From: Clostridiales bacterium
GTDB lineage: Bacteria > Bacillota > Clostridia > Oscillospirales > Oscillospiraceae
Direction: 5' to 3'
DNA length: 64,000 nt
Assembly (NCBI GenBank): GCA_004556965.1
Contig: SFFE01000004.1
Span: 1-64,000 of the forward strand
Position numbers and translations under genes: made by a program
Shown: piece by piece, positions 26,601 to 38,321 of the stretch
How the letters are laid out: each line of letters starts with the position of its first letter
How positions within the stretch are numbered: position 1 is the stretch's first letter
The notes under the pieces: model-generated
The model's input: the letters and a program-made list of their open reading frames with translations, nothing else
Told to the model about the DNA's origin: nothing
Database searches by the model: none

Positions 26601-28743
26601 CACGCTTGACGTGTGCGGCTACCTGAACGGCGCGGGCAGCGTCACCGCCGAGTGCGGCGGCACGGTGTACGATCTGTATGTCGTGCGCAACTGGCGCGGC
26701 GGTTCTCAGGCGTCCGTTTGCTATGACAACAATGTCTACCCAATGAACGAGTACGACTGCCACAACATTACGGCGCCGCTGACCATCTGCTCCGGGGCGA
26801 CCTATTCCGGCACGGTCAAAATGTACGCGGCGAATGCGTACCGATACACGCGCTTCCCCCAGGTGGACAATGAAAACGGACTCATCCGACTGACGGGCGA
26901 CGATGGCTATGCAGTCAAGACCTTTGAAAATGGCCGGGAGGTCTATACGATTTACGGCGGCGCGGACTTTGCGCGCAGTACGTTGGAAATTGTGGGTGTG
27001 CTGCTGACGACCGGCAACTTTGTCTATCCTATCGACGGAGACATCTCGCTGCGCCTGCACGACGGTACGTATACCTTTGTAGACCGCTATAAATTCCTCA
27101 CCGGCGCGGAGGTGACGGCGGAGAACGCAAACGTTACCATTCCGGAGGGGAATCTCGTGGTGTTCTATGATGAATTCCACGATGTGCAGAATACGGACAA
27201 CACCCAGTACCCGGAGCGCCCGGCGGCCACGCTGACGCTCGGCAGCGGCGGCTCGCTCACGGTGGGCGGCACGCTGGCTGGAGAAGTTCACGCACAGGAG
27301 GGCGTCGGAGCGATCACGAAGGGCGACCATGCGACTTTCCTTGCGGTGACGAAAGAGGCCAACGGCTATACCACCGGCGCCCGCGAGCTGCAGTTTGCCG
27401 CCGAATTCCTGCGCGAGGGCTATACGCCGCGCTGGGTCGGCAACACGCTGGTTTGGGTCAGCGCGGACTTCACCGCGGTTGACGCTGCGATGGAAACCGT
27501 GCCGGAGGATCTGAGCATCTATTCCGACGAGAGTGTGGCGAAACTGCGCGCAGCGATCGACGCGGTGGATTATACGCAGCCGGATCAGACTGTGGTGGAC
27601 GGCTATGCCGCCGCGATTCTGGCGGCGATCGACGGTTTGGCCTACCGCACCTACACCATCACGTGGGACGTGGACGGCGTGCAGACCACCACGCAGGTGC
27701 CGTACGGCACGGTGCCGTCCTATGACGGGACGCCCGTTAAGGCGGGCAACGCGCAGTATTCCTATACCTTCCGTGCGTGGGAGCCCGCACCGACGGCCGC
27801 TGCGGCGGATGCGACCTATACCGCGCAGTTTACCGCAACGGTCAACCGCTATACCGCTACGTTCGTGAACGACGGCGGCGAGACGGTCAAGGCGCAGAAC
27901 GTGGAGTATGGCGACACGGTTACGGCGCCCAGTCTGCCGGCACGCGACGGCATGCGGTTTGAAGGCTGGGCGAGCGAGAAAACCGCCGCTTCCGCGCAGT
28001 ATGCGCCGGGCAGCGAGATCCCCGTGACGGGCGCATGCACGTTCTACCCGGTCTGGCATGTCCACCGCTACGTGGCAGTGGTCACGGAGCCGACTGTGGG
28101 CCACGGCGGCTACACGACCTATACCTGCGACTGCGGCGATTCGTGCGTTGCAGATCGGACAGACCCGCTGCCGGATCTGTCTGACCGGTTCAGCGATGTG
28201 CCGGAAAACTGGGCTTACCCCGGCATTGTCTACTGTGTTGAACACGGACTGATGGCCGGCGTCGGAGAAGGGCGCTTTGACCCGAACGGGGCGACGACGC
28301 GCGCCATGATCGTCACCATCCTCTGGCGGCAGGCGGGCAGCCCTGCACCGGAAAACGCCGCCAGCTTCACCGACCTGACGCAGGATTGGTACCGGGACGC
28401 AGTCGCCTGGGCGGAGGAGAACGGCATTGCGCGCGGCCGGGGCGCGTCGAATTTCGATCCGGATACCCCGATCACCCGCGAAGAGCTGGCAACCTTCCTC
28501 CAGCGATTTACGGAATCTGTGCTGGGAAAAGACGTGTCTGACGCGGCTGATCTCACGGGCTTCCCGGATGCGGACGCGGTTTCGGACTATGCCCGCCCTG
28601 CTGTGGCGTGGGCCAATGCTGTGGGGCTCATTCAGGGCGATGCGGAGAACGACGGGGTGATCTATCTCCGACCCGCAGCTACGGCTACCCGCGCGCAGGC
28701 TGCAACGATTCTGATGCGGTTCTGTGAGAACATCGCAAAATAA
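20695..28743 (+). CDS. Giant SLH-anchored adhesin with InlB-type B-repeats and duplicated beta-helix domain
   Basis: A 2682-residue cell-surface protein. The signal peptide is at residues 1-30 (ends VVFAA). A beta-helix-like domain lies at about residues 40-460. Then come many Flg_new/InlB B-repeats, each with a GYTFxGWY core and a closing LYAKW (cores near 22430, 22630, 22845, 23270, 23475, 24705, 25275, 25465, 25675, 27955). MucBP-like parts are at about 967-1025 and 1235-1300. A second beta-helix-like domain at about 1835-2215 is clearly related to the first. Three C-terminal SLH domains at about 2497-2682 attach it to the wall. It probably binds host or other cells or mucus polymers. It has its own ribosome site (GGAGG before ATG 20695) and follows another SLH gene. 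Confidence 0.9.
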   Translation: MKQKSGRITRAISVLLTLAMLLTLLPTVVFAADDPAAQYGDIEYTTLSDALTAAQEGGGGTVRLLRDYTLEEDVTVPSGVTLLVPYSPTNTTINSGSDNHPYANSKAADGPKNSITGPGKDVVSTLFIGNNVTLTVAQNARLVIGGIYGSCNGGNSTGYGGQTVGDHGEIQMRQGSSIVVDGGILSCVGYITGEGTVVAKNAAKVYEPFVVCEYRGGTYVAVSSQTNKTTPFNSYAMVNIQSRMALSDGAELYGYCDLYASNQHNTTTPRIIGYSDALLTLASGAAVTIQYDASRSVAAKPAVGHTTVHVSGGASAGALKLKVMSLVTVSTENVMFPIPYNYSFVLTNGFYTIPQKLKLMPGAELTVAEDAVLTVPSGGEFAVYDGFTGQHYPQANPLEYPNGAALTAGGYSEQGRLQVDGRLVLQSGSTFGGLVQTANYGRIEVDSGANLSLEVKDGVLKEQSYLAIYKATDTDQTTRILTAQAYGADGLFSLEAGQTYGGAYAETILPAREAGYTYFKWSGSKSSPQSEEVTVPYVADQTVFGKWYLPQTLSVDGKVWAELFPGETMTLPDAGTKPGYTFLGWYCGEQKYQTGDTMPTEPLSLTAKWSVNTYTITFDSKGGSTVEPITQDYETMVTAPAAPTRKGYTFAGWYADEELREAYSFGTMPAQNITLYAKWDANTYTVTFDAGEGTVSPENQTVTFDQPYSALPTPTRAGYDFVGWYLENTLITENSVVTAAENHTLTAAWNARGDTQYQVEYWTEGLDGTYAVERTDNCRGKTDSMVTAAPAQILGFTHDQTDSRNVLSGTVAGDGSLVLKLYYTRNEYTVTYYDGDTKIGTSETHRYGETLTALEYSKNGYRFDGWYTDMALTRRYEFSTMPAENLALYAKLEALPYTVTYMDGETKLAEQTVYCGNSFELQTPSKTGYTFAGWYTDPELTAAYTSAPMPAENLTLYAKWEINTYTVTFRYVDENGNQIQADTTRSVQYQGAADLPSTAIAGYRFSRAEGAMQNITEDTTVTLHYVSYLTLLENYVSSTDFDASSRTHVETAEGYYQNLTPEQREQYREMGSYKIFLPAVQALAKADLETDIAGKVPPTNALLADPTCVGDGGAVAELTQPEANVVYVDMLRPDFRAYDMLSIPFLSTLFSNEEITGIAINGKPVVNYTNQFDLMYAVAEATIEVPEGYATLEAYLKDNVNTLPIRVLDGKQVTATVTGTTLSDVTYQTTYEIHFFNHEHELRVDYKLPDGTQAADSKTLTLGYGDRYEVESPEVTGYTAEAATGTMGIADTVVTVTYVPNAYTVTLDPDGGTLDGEKTLTVRYGEAYGTLPEPVKAGYQFTGWYDAAGSRVNASTVYAAASDTTLTAHWSVSAYTITYVVDGVTVQTATYDFGATITPYTYTKEGYTISAWSPAVPATMPAENLTVSATSTVNTYTVTYQVNGETVNTVQYAYGAEIEPYTYTLTGYTVGAWNETVPATMPARDLTVTADATVNTYTVTYVVDSKQVHEDSVPYGTAIPAYTYSKTGYTFSGWDAALPETMPAQNLTLNGTTTVNAYTITFDSNGGSAVASVTADYGTALTQPEDPTRTGYTFRGWYTDTALTKAFLFTTMPAEDVTLYAKWEANTYTLHFDSDGGSSVEDRTVTYGQPYGALPTPEKQGYTFTGWQMADGTAVNANLTVTRTEDHTVYAVWTPKGDTPYTVYHYQQGLDGTYTLTETETRTSATGAAVTAVAKSYEGFTYDAELSTATGTVTADGGLMLKLYYTRNQYTVTWVVDGNETSKDYPFGATPEFTGSTDKAGDATHEFRFTGWSPAVATVTGDATYTAQYYEYYEAVIGGQTYLRLTDALAAAQSGDTVVLHEDVTLAESAVVPAGVMLLIPCMDHDVGYDPATGYCPDGTSTAGKTGVGPAAACYRKLTIAEDAALTVDGTVLVNAVTGRPAAGHYDQDVTGGYGEITLEGSLVVRSGGTLDVCGYLNGAGSVTAECGGTVYDLYVVRNWRGGSQASVCYDNNVYPMNEYDCHNITAPLTICSGATYSGTVKMYAANAYRYTRFPQVDNENGLIRLTGDDGYAVKTFENGREVYTIYGGADFARSTLEIVGVLLTTGNFVYPIDGDISLRLHDGTYTFVDRYKFLTGAEVTAENANVTIPEGNLVVFYDEFHDVQNTDNTQYPERPAATLTLGSGGSLTVGGTLAGEVHAQEGVGAITKGDHATFLAVTKEANGYTTGARELQFAAEFLREGYTPRWVGNTLVWVSADFTAVDAAMETVPEDLSIYSDESVAKLRAAIDAVDYTQPDQTVVDGYAAAILAAIDGLAYRTYTITWDVDGVQTTTQVPYGTVPSYDGTPVKAGNAQYSYTFRAWEPAPTAAAADATYTAQFTATVNRYTATFVNDGGETVKAQNVEYGDTVTAPSLPARDGMRFEGWASEKTAASAQYAPGSEIPVTGACTFYPVWHVHRYVAVVTEPTVGHGGYTTYTCDCGDSCVADRTDPLPDLSDRFSDVPENWAYPGIVYCVEHGLMAGVGEGRFDPNGATTRAMIVTILWRQAGSPAPENAASFTDLTQDWYRDAVAWAEENGIARGRGASNFDPDTPITREELATFLQRFTESVLGKDVSDAADLTGFPDADAVSDYARPAVAWANAVGLIQGDAENDGVIYLRPAATATRAQAATILMRFCENIAK

Positions 28744-28754
28744 AGACCCACTGC

Positions 28755-28794
28755 AAAAAACACACCCGATGGAGTGTTCCATCGGGTGTGTTTT
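28755..28794. terminator. Bidirectional terminator
   Basis: AAAACACACCCGATGGA paired with TCCATCGGGTGTGTTTT lies between the convergent adhesin and patatin genes, with A and T runs on the two sides. Confidence 0.9.
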
Positions 28795-28800
28795 GTGTGA

Positions 28801-30064
28801 TTATTTGCTTGCTTCCGAGCTGCTTTCTTCCTCCGGTGGCGCATCGTTCGGCGTCTCCTCGTCTTCCGGCGCGTCCTTGTCGCGCTTGTGGCGGAGAATG
28901 CGGTGGAACATGCGCTGGAGACCCTCTTCCAGCTTGGAGGGCGCGTCTTCTTCGACGCGATCCGATGCACCGTCGCCATCCTTTCCGGCCTCCGACTCCT
29001 CGGCGTCGATCCGATCCGGTTGGGCCATCAGCTTGTCGAACAGGGCGGCGTCGGTCATGATCTCAAACTGCGGAATGCCGAACTCTACGGCGTCATGCTC
29101 CATCGCAGCGATCAGCAGGTCGTAGTAATCGCCCTTGCAGTCAAGACTGCGGGCCAGGCGCGGCAGCACCTTTTCGTGCAGCTCGCGCAGATCATGGTCG
29201 CCGGTGCCGACGTATTCGATCAGATGGGCGCGCGCCTCGTCCTCCGTGAGCGTGCGGTCAATGTAATATGTCTGCCCGTACAGCCCGTAGAGCACGCGAT
29301 GCGCATCGAAATAGCCGAGACGCAGGTTCTGCCGGCTCTGCTCGGCATCGAAATTCAGGATGTTGCCGAGATCGACGGTCGGGCCGATGGTCGTGACGTT
29401 CACATCGTCCGGAAGCTTGAAGTGCTTTTCAATGCCGAAGCCGAAAATGCGCAGGGCGATGATGTCCTTGCAGCCGTTTTCGACCAGCGCGTGGATGGGA
29501 ACCACGTCCTGCACGCCGCCGTCGGCGTAATACTTGCCGCCGAGCTTTTCCAGCCGGAACGCGGGCAGATAGGCGCTGGCCAGCAGCATGTCGTACAGCT
29601 CGCCCGGCTCCAACTCACTGGCCTTGAGCTCCAGCTCCTGCCGGTCGGTCAGAGAGTAGGTGACGATGAAAAAGTCAATGTCGGAGTTCCGGATCTTCTC
29701 CTCGTCCACAACCTCGGCCATCCAGTTGCGCAGCGGCGTCACGTCGAAGCCGCGGTTTCGCACGACGTCGGCCACGCTGTGCATCGCGCTCTTCAGCTCC
29801 GGCAGGGTGAGATTTCCGCTCATCAGGCGCTTCATTTCTTCGTCGTCCACGTCCATGACCTGCGAAAACCGAATGTTGGCCCACAGCTGGGCGGCCTCCT
29901 CCGGCGCGTCCATGACGATCATCGCGCCGTTGAGCGCGCCGACCGAGGTACCGGAGACGGCGGAAAGCTTCAGCCCGGCCTCGCGCAGCGCGGTCCACGC
30001 GCCGACCTGGTAGGCGCCCTTGGCGCCGCCGCCTTCCAGAGCGAGACCATAGGTTTTGTTCATA

Positions 30065-30081
<17 letters not shown>
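28801..30081 (-). CDS. Patatin-like phospholipase
   Basis: A 426-residue lipid acyl hydrolase-like protein. The oxyanion box GGGAKG is at about residues 18-23, the nucleophile Ser in GTSVG at about 44-48, and the catalytic Asp in DGGVQD near residue 192; the Ser-Asp dyad is therefore complete. A charged low-complexity tail rich in Glu and Asp ends the protein. There is no signal peptide, so it acts in the cytoplasm or at the inner membrane face. The start ATG 30081 has GGAGGG upstream and overlaps the end of the glycogen synthase fusion (30065) by 17 bases. It is probably the last gene of the glycogen operon; a link to glycogen is not obvious. Confidence 0.88.
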
Positions 30082-33544
<3,463 letters not shown>

Positions 33545-33558
33545 CGGAACGCCTCCTT

Positions 33559-35439
33559 TCAGCGGGCGGTAAAAGTGAAATAAACGGTCGAGAGCGGCGG
33601 AAGTTCAACACGCGCGGAGTAGGGGAGACGCCCGAACGGCTCGTGTACGCTGCGGATCTCCGGCGCGTTGTGGATTCCACTGCCGCCGAAGCGCGCGTCA
33701 TCGCTGGTGAGCGCCTCGCGCAGCACGCCCTTTTTGGGCAGGCCGATCACGAAATCCGTGTAGTGCACGGGCGTGAAGTTGCACACGCAGACGACTTTTC
33801 GGCCGCTGCGCGCCGTGCGCAGGAAGGCGATGGAGCTGCGGTCGGCGTCGTCCACATTCAGCCAGGTAAAGCCGTCCCACGAGTCGTCAATATCCCACAG
33901 CGCGCGGTTGTGCGTATAAAACTCGTTCAGCGCACGGCACCAGCTTTGCATGGCGCGGTGCATCGGATAGTCCAGCAGCAGCCAGTCCAGCCCCTGCTGA
34001 TAGTTCCATTCGATGAATTGCGCAAATTCCGAGCCCATGAACGTCAGCTTCTTGCCGGGGTGCGCGAACTGGTAGCCGTAGAGTGCGCGAAGTCCCGCGA
34101 ATTTCTGCTCATACGTGCCGTACATTTTGTCGATCATCGATTTTTTGCCGTGCACCACCTCATCGTGTGAGAACGCGAGAATGAAGTTTTCTGAAAAGGC
34201 GTACATCATGGAAAATGTCAGCTTGTTGTGGTGGTATTTGCGGAAATACGGGTCGGTGGCGAGGTAATCCAGCGTGTCGTGCATGAAGCCCATGTCCCAC
34301 TTGAAGCTGAAGCCGAGCCCGCCGTCATAGGGCGGACGGGTCACGCCGGGGTAGGCGGAGGATTCCTCTGCGATCGTCATGCAGCCAGGGTGCGTGGAGA
34401 GCACGGCGGAATTGAGCTTGCGCAGAAAGTCCACCGCGCCGAGGTTGATGTTGCCGCCCTCGCGGTTCGGCGTCCATTCGCCGGGCTTGCGCGCGTAGTC
34501 GAGATACAGCATGGATGACACCGCGTCTACGCGGATGCCGTCGACATGGTACACGTCGAAAAACAGCATGGCGGAGGACACAAGGAAGCTCTGCACCTCC
34601 GGCATGTCGTAATCAAAGATGAGCGTGCCCCATTCGGGGTGCCCGGCCATGCGCTGCTCCTTGCACTCGAACAGGCGCGTGCCGTCGAAGTTGGCGAGAC
34701 CGTGCGCGTCGCGCGGGAAGTGCGCGGGAACCCAGTCAATGATGACGCCGACGCCCGCGCGGTGCAGCGTGTCGATGAAATACATGAAATCCTGCGGCGT
34801 GCCATAGCGGCTGGTGGGGGCGTAATACCCCGTTACCTGATAGCCCCATGAACCCTCGTAGGGGTATTCCGTCACGGGCAGCAGCTCCACGTGCGTGTAG
34901 CCCATGTCCGTGCAGTAGGCGGCGAGCTCCTTTGCCACGGCGCGGTACCACGGCAGGGCGTCGCCATCGCGCCGCCACGAGCCGAGGTGCAGCTCATAGA
35001 TGCTCATCGGCGCGCGGAATACGTCGCGCCCGGCGCGGCGGCGCAGATATGCCCCGTCCCGCCATGCATAACCCTCGGTGCTCCAGACCTTGGAGGCCGT
35101 GGCCGGGCCGGTTTCACAGTGCGCGGCAAAGGGGTCGGCCTTGAGCACGGTTTTCCCGTCCGCGCCGGTGATGCAGTATTTATACAGCGCGCCGTTTTGC
35201 AGCCCGTCCGCGCGCGTGACCCACGTGCCGTCGGAAAGCCGCTCCATTGGGTGTGCACGCTTGTCCCAGCCGTTGAAGTCGCCCACGAGCGACACGCGCT
35301 GCGCGTGCGGCGCCCAAACGGCAAAGCAGTGCAGGCCGGGTTCGACCTCGTGGCAGCCGAACGTGCGCCATGCATCGCGCGCGCTGCCATTGTGGAACGC
35401 GGCGAGCGCAGCATCGGAAATCCAATTGCAATGGTTCAT
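33559..35439 (-). CDS. glgB: 1,4-alpha-glucan branching enzyme
   Basis: A 626-residue GH13 enzyme making alpha-1,6 branches in glycogen. An N-terminal CBM48 domain (VSLVGDFNGWD, about residues 50-60) precedes the barrel. Catalytic motifs are GIRVDAVSSMLY (Asp nucleophile), TIAEESSAYPG (Glu) and FSHDEVVHGKKS (transition-state Asp and the branching-enzyme VVHGK signature). The start ATG 35439 has GGAG upstream; an open frame to 35583 has no better site. It is the first gene of glgB-glgA/GH13-patatin. No glgC or glgP is in the window, so ADP-glucose supply lies elsewhere. Confidence 0.95.
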   Translation of the reverse strand: MNHCNWISDAALAAFHNGSARDAWRTFGCHEVEPGLHCFAVWAPHAQRVSLVGDFNGWDKRAHPMERLSDGTWVTRADGLQNGALYKYCITGADGKTVLKADPFAAHCETGPATASKVWSTEGYAWRDGAYLRRRAGRDVFRAPMSIYELHLGSWRRDGDALPWYRAVAKELAAYCTDMGYTHVELLPVTEYPYEGSWGYQVTGYYAPTSRYGTPQDFMYFIDTLHRAGVGVIIDWVPAHFPRDAHGLANFDGTRLFECKEQRMAGHPEWGTLIFDYDMPEVQSFLVSSAMLFFDVYHVDGIRVDAVSSMLYLDYARKPGEWTPNREGGNINLGAVDFLRKLNSAVLSTHPGCMTIAEESSAYPGVTRPPYDGGLGFSFKWDMGFMHDTLDYLATDPYFRKYHHNKLTFSMMYAFSENFILAFSHDEVVHGKKSMIDKMYGTYEQKFAGLRALYGYQFAHPGKKLTFMGSEFAQFIEWNYQQGLDWLLLDYPMHRAMQSWCRALNEFYTHNRALWDIDDSWDGFTWLNVDDADRSSIAFLRTARSGRKVVCVCNFTPVHYTDFVIGLPKKGVLREALTSDDARFGGSGIHNAPEIRSVHEPFGRLPYSARVELPPLSTVYFTFTAR

Positions 35440-35597
35440 TTGCAGTCTCCGTCTCTTTCGTTCGATTCTCTCTGATACCTCTATTATACCGTTTCTGGCG
35501 GATGATTCCAACACCTTTTTTGCGGATTCCGCCTTTGACAACTCCGCTTTGTACAAGTATACTGAAACCACTCGAACCAACAAAGGAGGATTCCGGC

Positions 35598-35963
35598 ATG
35601 TTTGCTTTCAATCATGTGAATTTCAATGTACTTGATCTTGACCGCAGTCTGAAGTTTTATCGCGACGCGCTGGACTTGGAGCCGGTGCGCACAAAGGATG
35701 CGGCGGACGGTGCGTTCCGGCTGGTGTATCTCGGCGACGGGAAGACGAATTTTCAACTGGAACTGACGTGGCTGCGTGACCGCACGGAGCCGTATGATCT
35801 CGGCGAGGGGGAGTTCCACCTTGCGTTTGCCGTACCGGATATGACCGCTGCGCACAAAAAGCACGCCGCCATGGGCTGCATCTGCTTTGAAAACCCGTCC
35901 ATGGGCATCTATTTCATTGAGGATCCTGACGGCTACTGGCTGGAGATTGTTCCGGAGAAATAA
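35598..35963 (+). CDS. VOC/glyoxalase-family protein (lactoylglutathione lyase-like)
   Basis: A 121-residue single-chain VOC protein with two beta-alpha-beta-beta-beta modules. Putative metal ligands are His6 in FNHVNFNV, Glu in NFQLELTW, His in EFHLAFAV and Glu in YWLEIVPE. The order and spacing are as in glyoxalase I, which removes methylglyoxal. The start ATG 35598 sits behind AAAGGAGGA. It is divergent from glgB by 158 bases. Fine specificity (glutathione or another thiol) is not visible; many clostridia lack glutathione. Confidence 0.82.
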   Translation: MFAFNHVNFNVLDLDRSLKFYRDALDLEPVRTKDAADGAFRLVYLGDGKTNFQLELTWLRDRTEPYDLGEGEFHLAFAVPDMTAAHKKHAAMGCICFENPSMGIYFIEDPDGYWLEIVPEK

Positions 35964-36007
35964 AACCAACACGGAGAAGGGAAGTCCTTCTCCGTGTTGG
36001 TTTTTAG
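35962..36007 (+). terminator. Terminator of the VOC gene
   Basis: AAAACCAACACGGAGAAGG paired with CCTTCTCCGTGTTGGTTTT, followed by T. It overlaps the stop codon of the gene. Confidence 0.93.
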
Positions 36008-36289
36008 ATGTAAGTTGCAGAAAAAACGTTTAAATTAGATAAATTTAACAGTAAAGTTTATATAAAAATAGAAAAACAAGAAAAATATTATAAATAATTG
36101 ACAAAATTGGGCGTGGAAGGTATGATTGACATACAGAAGCTGTAAAACATGTAAATCCTATGATAGAAAGTGAGGGGATGGAAAAGAACGTGTGACAGCG
36201 ATTGACTCATAAGCACTCCCTTGGCAATTAGAATTGGCACTCGTTTGAAAAGAAGTACTGACGTTAATTCAAAAGAAGGAGGTTCCGTT
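36008..36289 (+). promoter_or_regulatory. AT-rich upstream region with promoter and long 5' leader
   Basis: TTGACA 36098-36103, 17 bases, TATGAT 36121-36126. The distance to the next start codon (36290) gives an untranslated leader of roughly 155 bases. Together with the terminator it makes up the 326 bases between genes. It is far more AT-rich than the genes on either side. No second gene is seen. Confidence 0.7.
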
Positions 36290-37120
36290 ATGGGGAAAAC
36301 ACTGCATTTTATGCAGAGACATATCAAAAAAGGAATTGTGTCATTCCTGGCTGCAGCTATGATCCTGTCGGCTGCATCAAGCGCCTTTGCAGCGAACGCA
36401 ATCACAAGCGGTTTTGCGGGGATAAATAATTACGGTAACTGCGGACACGCGGACAGAGCTGGCGTAAACTATTGCAATAATTTTCATGCAGGCCTGACCA
36501 ACATCAGATTGTCATTGAACGGTATTACATATTCCCGGAGCTATAATTGGTCGAACAACGAAGTTACGACCACAAAAATTGCAAACGCATCACAGGTTAC
36601 ATTTTTTGTGTATTCCGGGCATGGAGTTATTGCAGATACAACAAATAATGCACTCCATGTAAATCAGCCTTCCTCTGGTGCAACGCTTTCGCACGCTACG
36701 TTAGGAGAATCTTCGTATCTGATTAATTTGAAAACGACAAGTACATCGTTCCCGCATAAATACGTTGTGTTATACACGTGTAATCAATTGATGAACGGCG
36801 GCTCCACGACAAAAGAGGCAAACATTTTTAAAATGTTAAATGGGACGCGCATGCTGTTCGGATTTGCGTCACAAATGTATTTGGATTCCAGAGAGGCAAC
36901 ATTGTTTACGCAAAATATGAAGAGCCAAACGCTGTTGAATGCGTTTTTTAACGCAGCCAAGCGATACCAAACCGCGAATTCAACTCCGGTGATTGCGCGT
37001 GTAATGGGATATAAGTTGGCAGCTAATGATTATATTACAACGCAATATGCATATGCCCCATCCTATCTATCCAGTCCAAGTTCATTTGGTTATCTAGGTA
37101 ATGATGTTACAATATCGTGA
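36290..37120 (+). CDS. Secreted caspase-like-fold protein (putative His-Cys dyad)
   Basis: A 276-residue exported protein with a signal peptide (hydrophobic about 15-33, cleavage near AFAA at 36). The mature part has FFVYSGHG (His111) and VVLYTCNQL (Cys164), the order and context of the catalytic His and Cys of clan CD peptidases (caspase, gingipain, C25-like). This is a motif match only; no close family is recognised. The start ATG 36290 has AAGAAGGAGG at 36273-36282. Composition is AT-rich and codon use differs from neighbours, which suggests transfer. A lipoprotein gene follows after 41 bases in the same direction. Confidence 0.65.
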   Translation: MGKTLHFMQRHIKKGIVSFLAAAMILSAASSAFAANAITSGFAGINNYGNCGHADRAGVNYCNNFHAGLTNIRLSLNGITYSRSYNWSNNEVTTTKIANASQVTFFVYSGHGVIADTTNNALHVNQPSSGATLSHATLGESSYLINLKTTSTSFPHKYVVLYTCNQLMNGGSTTKEANIFKMLNGTRMLFGFASQMYLDSREATLFTQNMKSQTLLNAFFNAAKRYQTANSTPVIARVMGYKLAANDYITTQYAYAPSYLSSPSSFGYLGNDVTIS

Positions 37121-37161
37121 TTATGAATGGCAGAATGAAATCTACGAGAAAGGAGCACATC

Positions 37162-38082
37162 ATGAAAGAAAAAGGCCTGTTTCGATATCAGTATATGATT
37201 CCCGTTTTACTGACGGTTGCACTGGCGCTGGCGTTGGCGGGGTGTACAAAAGCGCCGCCGCATCCAACGATTGCAAAACCGGGAAATGAGGTCGATCTGA
37301 ATCTGACGCTGCCGGAAACCGTATCTCTCCCGGCGGAGACGAAGGGAACTATCTATGAGAGTGTTGTCGATCCAGAGGCGTCATTAGAGAGAGCTGCCGC
37401 ACTTCTCGGAGTTAGCAAAAGTGACATCCATCGGAAAGAAAACACAAACGACACAGAAAAGTATGTGGCCTATACGTTTCCAGACGGAGAGTTGACTCTG
37501 GAGCAGGACACAGGCTATATCATGTATAACGCTGACTTTTCGGGGATGGCAGCCTACGACGAAAGTGAATTTCCCAGCGATGACGAGATCGAAACGATGA
37601 CGCGTGAACGGCTTCAAACCATTTTGCCAGACCAGGCGGATACCGTGCGGATTGAGGTTTCAAGTTCTACTGGATGGGATGGCGAACGCGATGGCGTGAA
37701 GTACAAAACCGCGCATGTCCATCCGACAATGGACGGGAAAGCGGTCTATGGCGTTTACCGCATTCGGCTCTCCTTTGACCGGGATGGAAATGTTGTGGAG
37801 CTGTATCTGCTTTACAACCCGGTGGAAGCAAAGACGGATGTCTCTTTCAAAAGCGCGCAGAAGTTGCAGGAAACGCTCTCAGCTGGCGATTATGCCGCGA
37901 GCGTGGATCAGGCGCTGCAGAGTTATGCAATTACTTCCGCTGAACTGGCGTACTACATGGATGCGGACGTGAATGAAGCGGGCGACTTTTGCATGTATCC
38001 GGTCTATATTCTGAAAGGGACGGGAACCGACCGTACCGGGGAGACCCAAACGTTTGATGTGATTGTGGACGCAATCCAATAA
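37162..38082 (+). CDS. Lipoprotein of unknown function
   Basis: A 306-residue lipoprotein. The signal peptide (PVLLTVALALALAGC) ends in a lipobox LAGC with Cys at about residue 28. The rest is acidic with beta-strand character and no catalytic motif. Its layout loosely resembles PepSY or YcdB-type extracellular domains, but I cannot name it. The start ATG 37162 has AAAGGAG upstream; an in-frame ATG at 37117 lies in the previous gene. Sitting behind the caspase-like gene with no promoter in between, it may be its partner or inhibitor. Confidence 0.7.
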   Translation: MKEKGLFRYQYMIPVLLTVALALALAGCTKAPPHPTIAKPGNEVDLNLTLPETVSLPAETKGTIYESVVDPEASLERAAALLGVSKSDIHRKENTNDTEKYVAYTFPDGELTLEQDTGYIMYNADFSGMAAYDESEFPSDDEIETMTRERLQTILPDQADTVRIEVSSSTGWDGERDGVKYKTAHVHPTMDGKAVYGVYRIRLSFDRDGNVVELYLLYNPVEAKTDVSFKSAQKLQETLSAGDYAASVDQALQSYAITSAELAYYMDADVNEAGDFCMYPVYILKGTGTDRTGETQTFDVIVDAIQ

Positions 38083-38091
38083 AACAGCCCC

Positions 38092-38120
38092 TTGACAAAG
38101 GCATTGTACAGTGCTATAGT
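38092..38120 (+). promoter_or_regulatory. Promoter of the rib operon
   Basis: TTGACA 38092-38097, 17 bases, TATAGT 38115-38120, 18 bases before the FMN riboswitch. Confidence 0.9.
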
Positions 38121-38138
38121 GCAAAGCAATTGAACAGC

Positions 38139-38249
38139 GATCTTCAGGGCGGGGTTCGTTTCCCCACCGGTGGTATAGCCCACGAGCCGCAAGGCACGAT
38201 TCGGTGTGATTCCGAAGCCGACAGTTAAAGTCTGGATGAAAGAAGATGC
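38139..38249 (+). promoter_or_regulatory. FMN riboswitch (RFN element), rib operon
   Basis: The conserved RFN pieces are in order: GATCTTCAGGGCGGGG, CCCCACCGGTGGTA, AGCCCACGAGCC, GATTCGGTG, GATTCCGAAGCCGACAGT, AGTCTGGATGAAAGAAGAT. The outer stem P1 pairs GATCTTC with GAAGAT(G). FMN binding would favour the terminators that follow and so shut riboflavin synthesis. Confidence 0.96.
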
Positions 38250-38275
38250 TTGTACGCGCTGCTTTTTTGTGTTTT

Positions 38276-38313
38276 CGCTCTGAAATGATTTTTATCATTT
38301 CAGAGCTTTTTTA
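38276..38313 (+). terminator. Riboswitch-controlled terminator 1
   Basis: GCTCTGAAATGAT paired with ATCATTTCAGAGC and then six T, 27 bases after the aptamer. Confidence 0.9.
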
Positions 38314-38321
38314 CACGGCAC

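Noticed and set aside
23218..28782. 1854-residue open frame on the minus strand opposite the giant adhesin
   Set aside because: It mirrors the repetitive, GC-rich adhesin gene exactly, has no domain or ribosome site, and its composition (His, Arg, Val rich) is that of an antisense shadow.
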